A stretch of DNA of 13,994 bases from an uncultured Flavobacteriales bacterium (GTDB taxonomy: Bacteria > Bacteroidota > Bacteroidia > Flavobacteriales_D > Crocinitomicaceae). The stretch covers positions 1 through 13,994 of the forward strand of contig CAIRMS010000354.1 of assembly GCA_903879765.1 (NCBI GenBank), in the 5' to 3' direction. A program made the position numbers and the translations under genes. A model generated the notes under the pieces. The model saw only the letters and a list, made by a program, of their open reading frames with translations, ran no database searches and was not told the DNA's origin. Positions 7,701 through 13,994 of this stretch are shown here, one piece after another. Every line of letters begins with the position of its first letter. Position 1 is the stretch's first letter.

Positions 7701-9219
7701 CATTAGCTTGTGTCAATGAACTGATTCCTCCGGAAATGTCAATTATAGAAATTGAACCTTCTGGATCGACCGTGTAAGTTGCATTCGGCTCACCTTCATT
7801 CGCTGTAAGAATTTTTGTGTAATTCTTGTTGAATGTAATCATATCAGGCATTGCTCCAACAGTTACTTGTTTCAAGAAGTTACCATTGTAATCTAAAATC
7901 ACTACTGATCCATTTAATTGTGGGTTAGAATTCTCTACCGCTAATACAATAATACTGTCATGTGCAACAACAGAATTAATATTTCCATAAGGTGCCATCG
8001 CAACGGAAGAAATTAAAATTGGACTTGACGGATTAGCAAAATTGACAATGTCTAATTTCGCTCCAATGCTATTTGCAATGTACATGCGATCTACGTCCGA
8101 ATCAAATGTGACAATTTCAGCAGAGTTTGTTCCTGTTGCCCCGTTCGAGAAACTTGTAAGCAAATTCATGTTTAACTCATTGGTTTGAGCCGGTGCTTGC
8201 ATGTCATTATCTGCAATAAACATAATTCTATAGTTATCTGTACTGGACACTAGTGCGTTAGATCCATTCAAAATTTTAACAATGATACGCTCTGCTTTTT
8301 CCGATAAAATATCATCAACAATTGTGACTGTGTGGTTGTAAACACCATTTGTATTGGCCGGAATAGTTACAATACTTGACATCGTGAAATCATCATTCAA
8401 TGTTGCGTTGGAGTATGTAGAAAAACCTAGATTTAATACAATCGGATTTGCATTCGCATTTGACACGGTAATTGGAACAACAACAGTTCCTACATTTTCA
8501 TTTACTGTAATAAAATTATTTGCTGCAATAATGGAAACATTTGAACGGCCCTCAATGGAAACATTATCAAATCTCCATGTACCTGCGGTAGCGATATTAG
8601 TAGGAACTCCTGTTTGTCTAAATTCACCGGTCGTTTGGTAATGAGCTGCAAGAACCCTAACGGCAAAATTTGGATTGTTATTTGCACCTGTAATAGCGGA
8701 AAAATTAACAGAAACCCTTCGGTAGTTATCTCCAACCGCACTATTTTGAAATCTTCCGCCATCTAAAACGCCATTACAATAAGTTGTATTTAACTCGGTC
8801 ATGACAAAATCTACCCAAGTCGTTCCATCAAGTGTGTATTTAACGCGCATTGTATTCGTGGCGGTATTGGAAGACCTTTGGTCCCAGGTAAAGAAAATAT
8901 TTTGAAAACCTACCGTGGACACATTGTATTGCACACCACTTGATTCATTTGTTGTGCCTGGACTAGCAGTGAACGCCCACGCGCCTGGATTCAAACCATT
9001 TTGTGAACCACAACCATTTCCGATAATTGGATCCATACCTGTTGCAGCTGATGCGACAACTAATGAACCGACGATGGATGATGTTCCCGTTCCAATATCT
9101 GCAACTGGTGAAGTTGGCGCACCAACTATAGCATTGTAATTCCAAACGGCAATAGATGATTGCGCATAAACAGATGCAAAGAAAAAGTTTATGATTACAA
9201 GGGTAAGAATTGATTTCAT
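4693..9219 (-). CDS. Giant secreted modular protein: Calx-beta, choice-of-anchor I, Ig-like repeats, T9SS sorting domain
   Basis: A 1508-residue exported multidomain protein. The ATG at 9219 gives a clean signal peptide MKSILTLVIINFFFASVYA; the frame extends to a TTG at 9240, but that lies in a palindrome and weakens the signal. Order: a beta-rich domain of unnamed type (about 20-226); Calx-beta domain (227-338) with VNENVG and the NDDF/TIVDD acidic motifs; choice-of-anchor I propeller-like region (345-846) with TANEGEPNATYTVDPEGSIS, FTANEGDSREFG and a Ca-binding-like DTDGDGDYDE (686-695); Ig-like domain (849-931); seven 70-residue repeats (932-1421); type IX C-terminal sorting domain (about 1429-1508) with SVYPNP and a GPYFIRM core. 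Choice-of-anchor I regions resemble MSP130-type glycoproteins; no enzymatic activity is evident. It is probably surface-attached or released, with the repeats as a stalk and the front domains as the binding part; this is inference. The stop codon is part of a terminator hairpin. Confidence 0.9.
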   Translation of the reverse strand: MKSILTLVIINFFFASVYAQSSIAVWNYNAIVGAPTSPVADIGTGTSSIVGSLVVASAATGMDPIIGNGCGSQNGLNPGAWAFTASPGTTNESSGVQYNVSTVGFQNIFFTWDQRSSNTATNTMRVKYTLDGTTWVDFVMTELNTTYCNGVLDGGRFQNSAVGDNYRRVSVNFSAITGANNNPNFAVRVLAAHYQTTGEFRQTGVPTNIATAGTWRFDNVSIEGRSNVSIIAANNFITVNENVGTVVVPITVSNANANPIVLNLGFSTYSNATLNDDFTMSSIVTIPANTNGVYNHTVTIVDDILSEKAERIIVKILNGSNALVSSTDNYRIMFIADNDMQAPAQTNELNMNLLTSFSNGATGTNSAEIVTFDSDVDRMYIANSIGAKLDIVNFANPSSPILISSVAMAPYGNINSVVAHDSIIVLAVENSNPQLNGSVVILDYNGNFLKQVTVGAMPDMITFNKNYTKILTANEGEPNATYTVDPEGSISIIDISGGISSLTQANVTTLGLTAYNTQSSTLLAQGIRLFSTSATVAQDLEPEYIAISDDNTKAYVAIQEANALLTIDLTTNSIVSLSALGYSQYNTGSGNALDASDQSGAILITGDLPIKGAYMPDAISYATIGGQGYIFTANEGDSREFGSVIDANRISSSVFANLDPVAFPDAAILKNNKFLGRLSALKYSGDTDGDGDYDELHVMSGRSFSIRNATTGAVVFDSKDLLEQITSKHPYFGSIFNASNTVGAPALKNRSDDKGPEIEGIAVHEFNGSMYAFVSSERLGGVFIFNVQNPSTPNFVGYYNNRSNTTSGPDLGAEGIIFISAAESPNGNPLVILANEVSSTLSIYQLNTCSSIAGAEINSSLTGFCQGSTASLSIPGAVGSSYQWLLNGAPIAGATGVTCSISQGGNYAVLVTNSLLACTDTSNVKAITAYSLPTVNAGIDQAVCAGASISLTGSGANSYSWSNGISNAISFIPSTSQLYTLTGVDANGCSNTDEVQVTVNALPTVDAGINQTVCAGSSVILVGSGANTYTWNNGVVNAVPYIPTVSQTYTVTGVDANGCSNTDQVQVTVNALPNIYAGNDQTVCSGTIITLTAFGGNTYTWNNGVTNAVPFSATTSQTYTVTGVGLNGCSNTDQVNLTVLSLPIVDAGIDQGICAGSSIVLSGNGANSYSWNNGISNGVSFIPATSQTFTVTGLSTNGCSNTDQINVNVLSLPSVSAGLDQTICSGDSITLNATGATIYTWNNGVTNAMAFTPTATLTYIVSGVDQNNCSNSDQVVITVNSLPIINAGIDQTTCLGTAVVLNATGVNSLSWNNGVINGLYFTPTTSQTYIVTGTDANNCSNSDEVQITVNSLPVINAGEDQTVCPGVSVTLNATGGINYQWNNGVSNGISFIPTATQNYIASGSDINGCSNSDTVLVTVIDCTGMEEQDDVTVSVYPNPIQDVLHFEFNQVISGGIELLSVEGKIISFVEINELEAYQMDLTSLAFGPYFIRMNLNGQVKSIKVIKAN
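4957..6426 (-). repeat. Seven tandem 210-bp (70-residue) Ig/PKD-like repeats
   Basis: The units, in protein order, occupy 6217-6426, 6007-6216, 5797-6006, 5587-5796, 5377-5586, 5167-5376 and 4957-5166. Every unit is exactly 70 codons with no insertion or deletion. Each starts LPxxxAGxDQ (N in place of D in unit 2), has a cysteine at position 13, a tryptophan at 30 followed by NG (WNNG, or WSNG in unit 1), and a second cysteine at 58 in the motif CSN(T/S)D. Two cysteines plus a core tryptophan suggest an Ig-like sandwich with one disulfide per unit. Units 1-4 carry CSNTD. Units 5-7 carry CSNSD and NATG at 21-24, so two subfamilies exist. Confidence 0.95.
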
Positions 9220-9220
9220 A

Positions 9221-9238
9221 GTCAAAATATATTTTGAC
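9221..9238. promoter_or_regulatory. Perfect 18-bp palindrome immediately upstream of the giant surface-protein ATG
   Basis: GTCAAAATATATTTTGAC is identical to its reverse complement over all 18 bases, and it ends one base before the ATG at 9219. Adjoining it on the upstream side is CAACTTTG (complement of 9238-9245), one mismatch from the -7 consensus TAnnTTTG. The palindrome could be an operator at the transcription start or a hairpin at the 5' end of the mRNA. AT-rich palindromes can arise by chance, but 18 perfect bases at this position is notable. Confidence 0.4.
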
Positions 9239-9284
9239 AAAGTTGATGTCTATTTCTAGCCTGTATTTAAACAATAGATTAAAA

Positions 9285-9302
9285 GTTTATTAAAGAATAA
9301 AC
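9285..9302 (-). terminator. Weak terminator-like hairpin after the helicase gene
   Basis: On the - strand GTTTATT and AATAAAC form a perfect 7-bp stem around a 4-nt loop, followed directly by TTTT. It lies 30 nt after the helicase stop. The stem is AT-rich and so weak, but position and orientation fit a terminator separating the helicase from the giant gene downstream. Confidence 0.4.
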
Positions 9303-9331
9303 ACCTCAACATGAACAAAGTAAAATGAATT

Positions 9332-12300
9332 TTAAATATACCAACCCCGCTGACACAGGACATCAAAACGATTAGTGAAGGAAAGGAAATCCTTTTCATC
9401 TTGCAAAAGTTCTTCAAAGCGCACATCAGTAAATCCAATAGCAACTTGTTCTTGTTGATTTTCCACAAATACAAACCAATCCTTTATGCGTTGAACACCT
9501 TCATTCTTGGAAGGAGTAAAGTCCGAACTGGTGACACTTGCGATAAATTGAATTGTCATTCTAGCGCGACTGAAAAGTACGTTTAGACGTTTAGCACCAT
9601 TTATTAAATTGAGCGGTCCGAAACGAAGTTCAAATTTCCCCTCAGGATTTTTTCCGTAGCCAAAACTAATCAATAGATGATCGCATTCTTCTCCCTGAAC
9701 TTGCTCCAAGGCTTTAAAAAAGATTCGGTCTTCATGGATCGCTTCATTTAGTGCAACTTGATCCTTGGCGGATAAACAAGCGTAAATAGTACTCAACTGT
9801 GTTTCTGAGAAAGCCACAATGCCATATTTCTCCTTAGCGGACAACGCTTTTTCTATCAATTTCGCCATGGCTTTTGCTTCCGTTATGTTGACACGGTTTT
9901 CATAAATTCCAGCTGGAACATAGGTGAATGTTATTGGATTTTTTGTTTGCGATCGATCTGCAAATGTCCGTAAGCGCCCACCATAAAAATACTGATTCGA
10001 AAAGGCAATTAACTGAGGATTTCGACTACGGTAATGCCTTGTCAAAAGTATGTTTTTAAAGTAAAAAGCAGATTGATGCAAGACATCCACAACCACATCG
10101 TCGGATTTTTTAAAATAACTCGAAGGACTCATTTGCTGATGATCTCCGGCTACCACAACTCTTTTCGCACGTTGCAAAGCGCCTAAAGCATAGCTCATTG
10201 GAATTTGGCCAGCTTCATCGAAAATCAATAGGTCAAATTGTCCCGTTTCCATTGGATAAATAGATGCTAGTGAACTTGGATTGGATAATTGAATCGGTTT
10301 AAGTACATCGATCCACCAACGCGCTTCACTCTTACGTAATTCCCGAATCGACAAATGCTGGCGAGTTTTTGCAAATTCTTTGACTAAAATGGATTTACCT
10401 TTCCGAAGGATTGCTCTAAGGGCCTTGTCATCAACCGACAATTTATTCAATGGAGCGCTCAGAATATGTTGGTATCGCGCAAACTTATTCGTTTGATGTT
10501 GAATCAAAAAGCGAGAAAAGTCATTTTCCTGTTCTTTTCGATTACTCTGTAAACGCTCAATTTGCTCCTTAAAGGTTGACAACTCAAAATCAACCATATA
10601 TGGATGAACAGAAATAAATTTTTGCCAAGCATGTTGATGAATGAAAGCATTCAAAGCAACTAGATCTCGTTCATACTTTACCATTTTAAAGGTTGTTTCT
10701 GAAAGCTGTTCCAATGATAGCAAATCGTTTTCAAGCTTCGAAATGGCCGCATTTAATAAATCAAACAGAGGAGCCATTTCTACTTCAGTTACAACATTAA
10801 ATAGTTGTTGAAACGATTGATTGAAGGCGCTAATGGTCCGATTCGCAGCTGCCATTGCCGTTCTTTTATCTATATCAAGGGCTTGATACCACCTCCAATC
10901 TTCTAAGGAATGCTGCTGTAGTATTTGTTCGATGATGGGCAATTCCACATCTGAATTGACAATCCCTAATTCAGTAAATGTAGCCGAGAGTTTATTTTTA
11001 GTTTGAAGTAAAGCCAAATGTTTTTCCTTCGAAACAATGCTTTTTATTGGGTCTAGTTCTGGTGTTCTAGTCCATTTCTTCCAGATTTTTTTCCAACGCA
11101 AATCGGCAAAAAAACCATGTGCTTGAGCAGCAGTTTTTAATACTTCTAATTCTGCAGAACTCGGTTCGTTTAGCCAATGATTCTGATCCGTTGCACACTC
11201 GTCTATCTCCAAACAAACGCTTTTCCACTTTTTGATGGACTTTTTGATGAGGTTCAGGTCCTTTCCTAAAAAACGCCCATATTTCTCGTAAACATTCCCC
11301 TGAAATTGATGGCAAAGTATGGCTTCTCTCACTGCTGACTGAATGTCACTTGTATGTTCAAAAAGAAAAAGGCGTGAAAGCTCTTCGTGCTTTTGTACAA
11401 GATCTGTAAACTGCTGAACATTGGTTGAGAAGTTCTTTGGGTCTTTCCATGAAGGTGCTAAGAAGGGGATACAATCAAGTGTGCTTTTTTGTAATGTTTG
11501 AAGAATTGACTCGTCCTTTTTCCAATTTTTCAAATCGGAAATTTCAATCGGAATGTGCTGTTTTTTCTTGTTAGGTGACGACTCTTTTTTGAAATCCCAA
11601 AGGGATACTTCATGCTGAGCTGCGAATATTCTCAATCCATCAAAAATCTGCTGTAATCGCTTTTCATCGTTTAATGTCGGCGAGCTGATGTTACTTGAGT
11701 TCTCTTGTTGCGATAAAAATTCCCAAGTAGATTTTAAATCAGCGTAAAACGCATGTGAATTAGCATGAAAGGATAAATGTGAACAAAGAAAACCAAGGTT
11801 TTTCTCTTCAAGTTTTTGTTGTAAAACAGTAAGTGCCGCTTTCTTTTCTGAAACGATCAGTACATTTTTATTTTGACGAATACAAGAACCGATGAGGTTA
11901 CTAATCACCTGAGATTTTCCTGTACCTGGCGGTCCTCGAACAGTTACGGATGATTCATTGATTGCCTCAAAAACGAGTTGTTGGTCAGGATCGTAGGGAA
12001 AAAGATAGGGTGCTTGAAAATCCCACTTTTCCTTTTCCTCAGGTAATTCCGAATGCCCGAGTAATTGTTGTAGTGGCTCAGATATCTCCTCGCACAATAA
12101 AAGTTCATCCACCTCCTTCAGAAGTTCATAGCGTTGTGGATGAAAATTTCCAAAAAATGAACTTTCTTCATGATAGAAATGACCAATTTTGGCTAAAATA
12201 GCGGAAAGTTGCTCCCTGTTTTCGAAGGATGGCGGAGTCGTGTTAAATTCACTTCGGAACCAACGATCAAAGTATGGATTCAAGTAAAAATCTTCCTCCA

Positions 12301-12616
12301 ATTCTGTTTTAACTTGAATGCTGGATTTTTTAAAGTCCAACGAGACATCGGAAAGATAAATTGGCGTTTCAAGTTCCTTCCCTTGTTTTTCCCAACGCAT
12401 AATACCTCTGCATTGACAAAATACTTGTACGCCAATCTCACGATAAATGCGTTGTGTTTCGCGCAAAATACGCTGTGCTTTTGGCTGATTGGGTTCCGCC
12501 CATTCTGTTTCATTAAGCACCTTCTCTGAGTGAAGGTGCACAAGGATGTCATCTGACTGAAAATGAGTCAATTCATCTTTAAATCCAAGAAGTTGTTCTT
12601 TCAAGCCAAGCTCCAT
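9332..12616 (-). CDS. Superfamily 1 DNA/RNA helicase, DUF4011-like N-terminus, no C-terminal nuclease
   Basis: A 1094-residue cytoplasmic helicase-like ATPase. The N-terminal 1-200 resembles the DUF4011 region that precedes such helicases (VQVFCQCRGIMRW at 63-75, ETPIYLSDVSLDF at 83-95, YLNPYFDRWF at 111-120). Helicase motifs are complete: Q-motif-like YDPDQQLVFEA (208-218), Walker A GPPGTGKS (228-235), Walker B with DEAGQ (800-804), motif III GDHQQMSP (824-831), motif IV-like HYRSRNPQLI (861-870), motif V QVQGEE (972-977) and motif VI LNVLFSRAR (1011-1019). About 560 residues separate Walker A and B, a long helical, coiled-coil-prone insertion rich in E, K, Q and L. Relatives often carry a Vsr-like nuclease after motif VI. 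Here only 75 residues follow, ending QRGWYI, with no nuclease motif. Hhe-type DUF4011-helicase-Vsr proteins are reported anti-phage systems; a defence role here is speculation. Repair or RNA metabolism is equally possible. Confidence 0.88.
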   Translation of the reverse strand: MELGLKEQLLGFKDELTHFQSDDILVHLHSEKVLNETEWAEPNQPKAQRILRETQRIYREIGVQVFCQCRGIMRWEKQGKELETPIYLSDVSLDFKKSSIQVKTELEEDFYLNPYFDRWFRSEFNTTPPSFENREQLSAILAKIGHFYHEESSFFGNFHPQRYELLKEVDELLLCEEISEPLQQLLGHSELPEEKEKWDFQAPYLFPYDPDQQLVFEAINESSVTVRGPPGTGKSQVISNLIGSCIRQNKNVLIVSEKKAALTVLQQKLEEKNLGFLCSHLSFHANSHAFYADLKSTWEFLSQQENSSNISSPTLNDEKRLQQIFDGLRIFAAQHEVSLWDFKKESSPNKKKQHIPIEISDLKNWKKDESILQTLQKSTLDCIPFLAPSWKDPKNFSTNVQQFTDLVQKHEELSRLFLFEHTSDIQSAVREAILCHQFQGNVYEKYGRFLGKDLNLIKKSIKKWKSVCLEIDECATDQNHWLNEPSSAELEVLKTAAQAHGFFADLRWKKIWKKWTRTPELDPIKSIVSKEKHLALLQTKNKLSATFTELGIVNSDVELPIIEQILQQHSLEDWRWYQALDIDKRTAMAAANRTISAFNQSFQQLFNVVTEVEMAPLFDLLNAAISKLENDLLSLEQLSETTFKMVKYERDLVALNAFIHQHAWQKFISVHPYMVDFELSTFKEQIERLQSNRKEQENDFSRFLIQHQTNKFARYQHILSAPLNKLSVDDKALRAILRKGKSILVKEFAKTRQHLSIRELRKSEARWWIDVLKPIQLSNPSSLASIYPMETGQFDLLIFDEAGQIPMSYALGALQRAKRVVVAGDHQQMSPSSYFKKSDDVVVDVLHQSAFYFKNILLTRHYRSRNPQLIAFSNQYFYGGRLRTFADRSQTKNPITFTYVPAGIYENRVNITEAKAMAKLIEKALSAKEKYGIVAFSETQLSTIYACLSAKDQVALNEAIHEDRIFFKALEQVQGEECDHLLISFGYGKNPEGKFELRFGPLNLINGAKRLNVLFSRARMTIQFIASVTSSDFTPSKNEGVQRIKDWFVFVENQQEQVAIGFTDVRFEELLQDEKDFLSFTNRFDVLCQRGWYI

Positions 12617-12621
12617 TGTGG

Positions 12622-12629
12622 TAAAGTTA
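12622..12629 (-). promoter_or_regulatory. Possible -7 element of the helicase gene
   Basis: TAACTTTA on the - strand is one mismatch from TAnnTTTG and is the same octamer as in front of the transglycosylase gene. It lies 5 nt before the helicase ATG, implying a leaderless or near-leaderless mRNA. No TTG is found at the usual -33 distance, so the call is weak. Confidence 0.25.
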
Positions 12630-12655
12630 AGTCCATTTTTAGAATGATGGAAGAA

Positions 12656-12689
12656 TTGACAGCAATGCTTTTAAAATTCGTTATATTTG
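12656..12689 (+). promoter_or_regulatory. Putative promoter of the small T9SS cargo gene
   Basis: TTG at 12656-12658 and an exact -7 match TATATTTG at 12682-12689 are separated by 23 nt, at the long end of the range accepted for this phylum. The predicted start lies about 15 nt before the ATG at 12709. Seen in sequence; activity is inferred. Confidence 0.55.
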
Positions 12690-12708
12690 TTTAGACTAAA
12701 CCAATTAC

Positions 12709-13803
12709 ATGCTTAAATCACTTTTGTCCCTTTGCTTTTTCTCCTTTTTAGTGTTGGATGGACAAGCTCAAATTTCATTAGCCGTATCAGATTTCGCAAA
12801 TGCGGGAGATACCGTTCGGCTGAGTCAAATGCAAACTTCTAATTTAGATTTCAGCTCCACTGGCGCAAACTACACCTGGGATTTTAGCAGTTTAACAGCA
12901 AACACACAGTCCTTAAAAGATTACACGCCAATCGGCTTTGGTTCTTTTTTAATTCTGGCAACCTATGGTCCATTTGCTGGATCCTATTCCGCAACCTATT
13001 TTAACTTAACGACAGAGTTACCCATTGATCAATTATCAGCCTTTCTTCCGATTCAAATCAGTGATTTAAGTCAATACACAAAACGTTCAAATAGCGCGAT
13101 TACATCGATTGGTTATTCTATCAATGTTCAAGGACAAGGCGTCCCGTTTAAATCTGATACAATTGAAACCCGTTATAGCTTACCGCTTACTTTTGGAGAT
13201 GTACATGATTCCCGCGGATATACTTATGTCGATTTAAATCCTGCTGCAGACATCAAATACATCCAACATCGTCAAAGACACACGGAAGTGGACGGATGGG
13301 GGACAGTGACTACACCTCTTGGGACTTTTCCAGCGTTGCGCGTGCGACATGACATTAATGAGATCGATTCCATTTATCAAACTTTTTTTGGAACAGGAAG
13401 CTGGATCGGAACACCGCCAATTGAACGCACGGAATATGAATGGTGGACAAATGGTAAAGAAGAGTATCTATTGAAAGTCGTGGTTTCAAATTTTAATGGG
13501 AATCAAAACATTAGTTCCATCGAATACCAAGAACAATACCTTGGACTTGATGCAGGAATTGATGAATTATCCTTGAATGCCTTGGTATACCCTAATCCAA
13601 CGGAGGATTTGTGTTTTTTCGAAACGCATTTAGCAGTGGATGAGGTCGAGTTTTACAATCAAATGGGCGAATTGTCCATGAAAACATCTTTTAACGGTGT
13701 TCAAAGCGCCTATATTGATATTCAAAACCTGAAACCGGGTGTTTATTTCTGCCACCTTCATACCAATAAAGGAACAATCGTCCGAAAACTGACGAAACTT
13801 TAA
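12709..13803 (+). CDS. Secreted protein with type IX secretion sorting domain
   Basis: A 364-residue exported protein of unknown function. Residues 1-20 (MLKSLLSLCFFSFLVLDGQA) form a signal peptide, with the mature protein starting QISLAVSDFANAGD. Residues 21-285 are beta-rich with many aromatics and NG/DG turns, and I recognise no named domain. YTWDFSSL (55-62) resembles the opening of many uncharacterised T9SS cargo proteins. The type A sorting domain begins about 286, with ALVYPNPTEDLCFF (291-304) and a PGVYFCHLHTNKGTIVRKLTKL tail in which GVYF and the basic end are diagnostic. The likely fate is export by Sec, then transport across the outer membrane by T9SS. It has its own promoter and is divergent from the helicase. 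Its stop codon is immediately followed by the rnpB -7-like element, with no terminator between. Confidence 0.88.
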   Translation: MLKSLLSLCFFSFLVLDGQAQISLAVSDFANAGDTVRLSQMQTSNLDFSSTGANYTWDFSSLTANTQSLKDYTPIGFGSFLILATYGPFAGSYSATYFNLTTELPIDQLSAFLPIQISDLSQYTKRSNSAITSIGYSINVQGQGVPFKSDTIETRYSLPLTFGDVHDSRGYTYVDLNPAADIKYIQHRQRHTEVDGWGTVTTPLGTFPALRVRHDINEIDSIYQTFFGTGSWIGTPPIERTEYEWWTNGKEEYLLKVVVSNFNGNQNISSIEYQEQYLGLDAGIDELSLNALVYPNPTEDLCFFETHLAVDEVEFYNQMGELSMKTSFNGVQSAYIDIQNLKPGVYFCHLHTNKGTIVRKLTKL

Positions 13804-13811
13804 TACCTTTG
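13804..13811 (+). promoter_or_regulatory. Putative -7 element of rnpB
   Basis: TACCTTTG matches TAnnTTTG exactly, starts right after the preceding stop codon and sits at the 5' edge of the RNase P RNA. No TTG is found 17-23 nt upstream, so a -33 element would have to be degenerate and lie within the end of the preceding gene. Confidence 0.45.
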
Positions 13812-13994
13812 AGCAGGCAAATCAGTCTATCGCTTTTTTAAAGAGGAAAGTCCGGGCAGTACAGAGCGTCGTACTTCCTAACGGGAAGGTCTCGAGAAAG
13901 GAATTTTTCGGGAACAGAAAGTGCCGCAGAAAGGAAAACTACCTGAGCGCTTGCGTAAGGGAAAAGGTGAAAAGGTGAGGTAAGAGCTCACCGC
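13811..13994 (+). ncRNA. rnpB: RNase P RNA, bacterial class A (5' part, runs off window end)
   Basis: Catalytic RNA of RNase P, which removes 5' leaders from tRNA precursors. The universally conserved blocks are present in order: GAGGAAAGTCCGGGC (13843-13857), ACAGAAA (13914-13920), and the AAGGTGAAAAGGTGAGGTAAGAG region near the end. The stem GGTGAG/CTCACC (13974-13979 with 13987-13992) encloses GTAAGAG; E. coli has GGTGCG/CGCACC around the same loop, so the stem is conserved by compensatory change. P3 appears reduced to CTTT/AAAG around TTT (13832-13842), as in Bacteroidota RNAs. The exact 5' end is uncertain by several bases (13806-13815). The 3' half, including the strands closing P1 and P4, lies beyond the window. 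Confidence 0.93.

Noticed and set aside
9220..9240. TTG-initiated N-terminal extension of the giant surface protein
   Set aside because: It would be translated from the 18-bp palindrome and would displace a clean signal peptide that begins at the ATG at 9219.
9220..9331. Possible remnant of a Vsr-like nuclease domain after the helicase stop
   Set aside because: Translations of the 112-nt gap in the three - strand frames give only short AT-driven peptides with stops and no nuclease motif.
12209..12552. Overlapping open frames on both strands inside the helicase N-terminus
   Set aside because: Cysteine- and aromatic-rich translations without family features; the helicase frame explains this DNA.
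1..13994. Insertion sequences, prophage, tRNA genes or a multi-gene defence island
   Set aside because: No transposase, integrase, terminal inverted repeats, tRNA cloverleaf or recognised defence partner was seen; the lone helicase is not enough to call a system.

Overview
The window looks like chromosomal DNA from a member of the Bacteroidota, most likely a flavobacterium of the Fluviicola/Crocinitomicaceae kind (taxon is inference). Two secreted proteins end in YPNP-type sorting domains of the type IX secretion system, which is specific to this phylum. Several gene starts are preceded by the phylum's -7 promoter element TAnnTTTG instead of a -10 box, Shine-Dalgarno sequences are not evident, and the DNA is AT-rich.

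Left part (1-3364, all + strand): the tail of an unidentified gene is followed by a tightly packed run of five housekeeping genes: mrp (Fe-S carrier ATPase), a small NifU-domain protein, rlmH (23S rRNA methyltransferase), menC (menaquinone synthesis) and msrB (repair of oxidised methionine). Gaps are 9, 1 and 4 nt, and the last pair overlaps by one base, so they are probably co-transcribed. Fe-S assembly, the respiratory quinone and methionine repair make a loose redox theme, with rlmH as a passenger.

Middle (3361-4676): a secreted lytic transglycosylase on the - strand meets msrB tail to tail, with overlapping stop codons. It is divergent from yidD, a small membrane-protein insertion factor. 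The 110-nt divergent gap holds promoter-like elements on both strands and a short palindrome.

Right part (4693-13803): a secreted modular protein of about 1508 residues (- strand) combines an N-terminal beta-rich domain, a Calx-beta domain, a choice-of-anchor I propeller-like region, an Ig-like domain, seven tandem repeats of exactly 70 residues and a type IX sorting domain. Upstream of it on the same strand is a 1094-residue superfamily 1 helicase of the DUF4011-like type. It has all its helicase motifs but no C-terminal nuclease. Divergent from the helicase is a second, smaller type IX cargo protein. The 5' half of the RNase P RNA gene (rnpB) follows directly and is cut by the window end.

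I found no CRISPR array, insertion sequence, prophage, tRNA or recognisable multi-gene defence system, and no gene-free stretch longer than about 110 nt except the rnpB region itself. The items most worth a second look are the nuclease-less helicase, the exact 70-residue repeat array, and the perfect 18-bp palindrome directly in front of the giant surface-protein gene.
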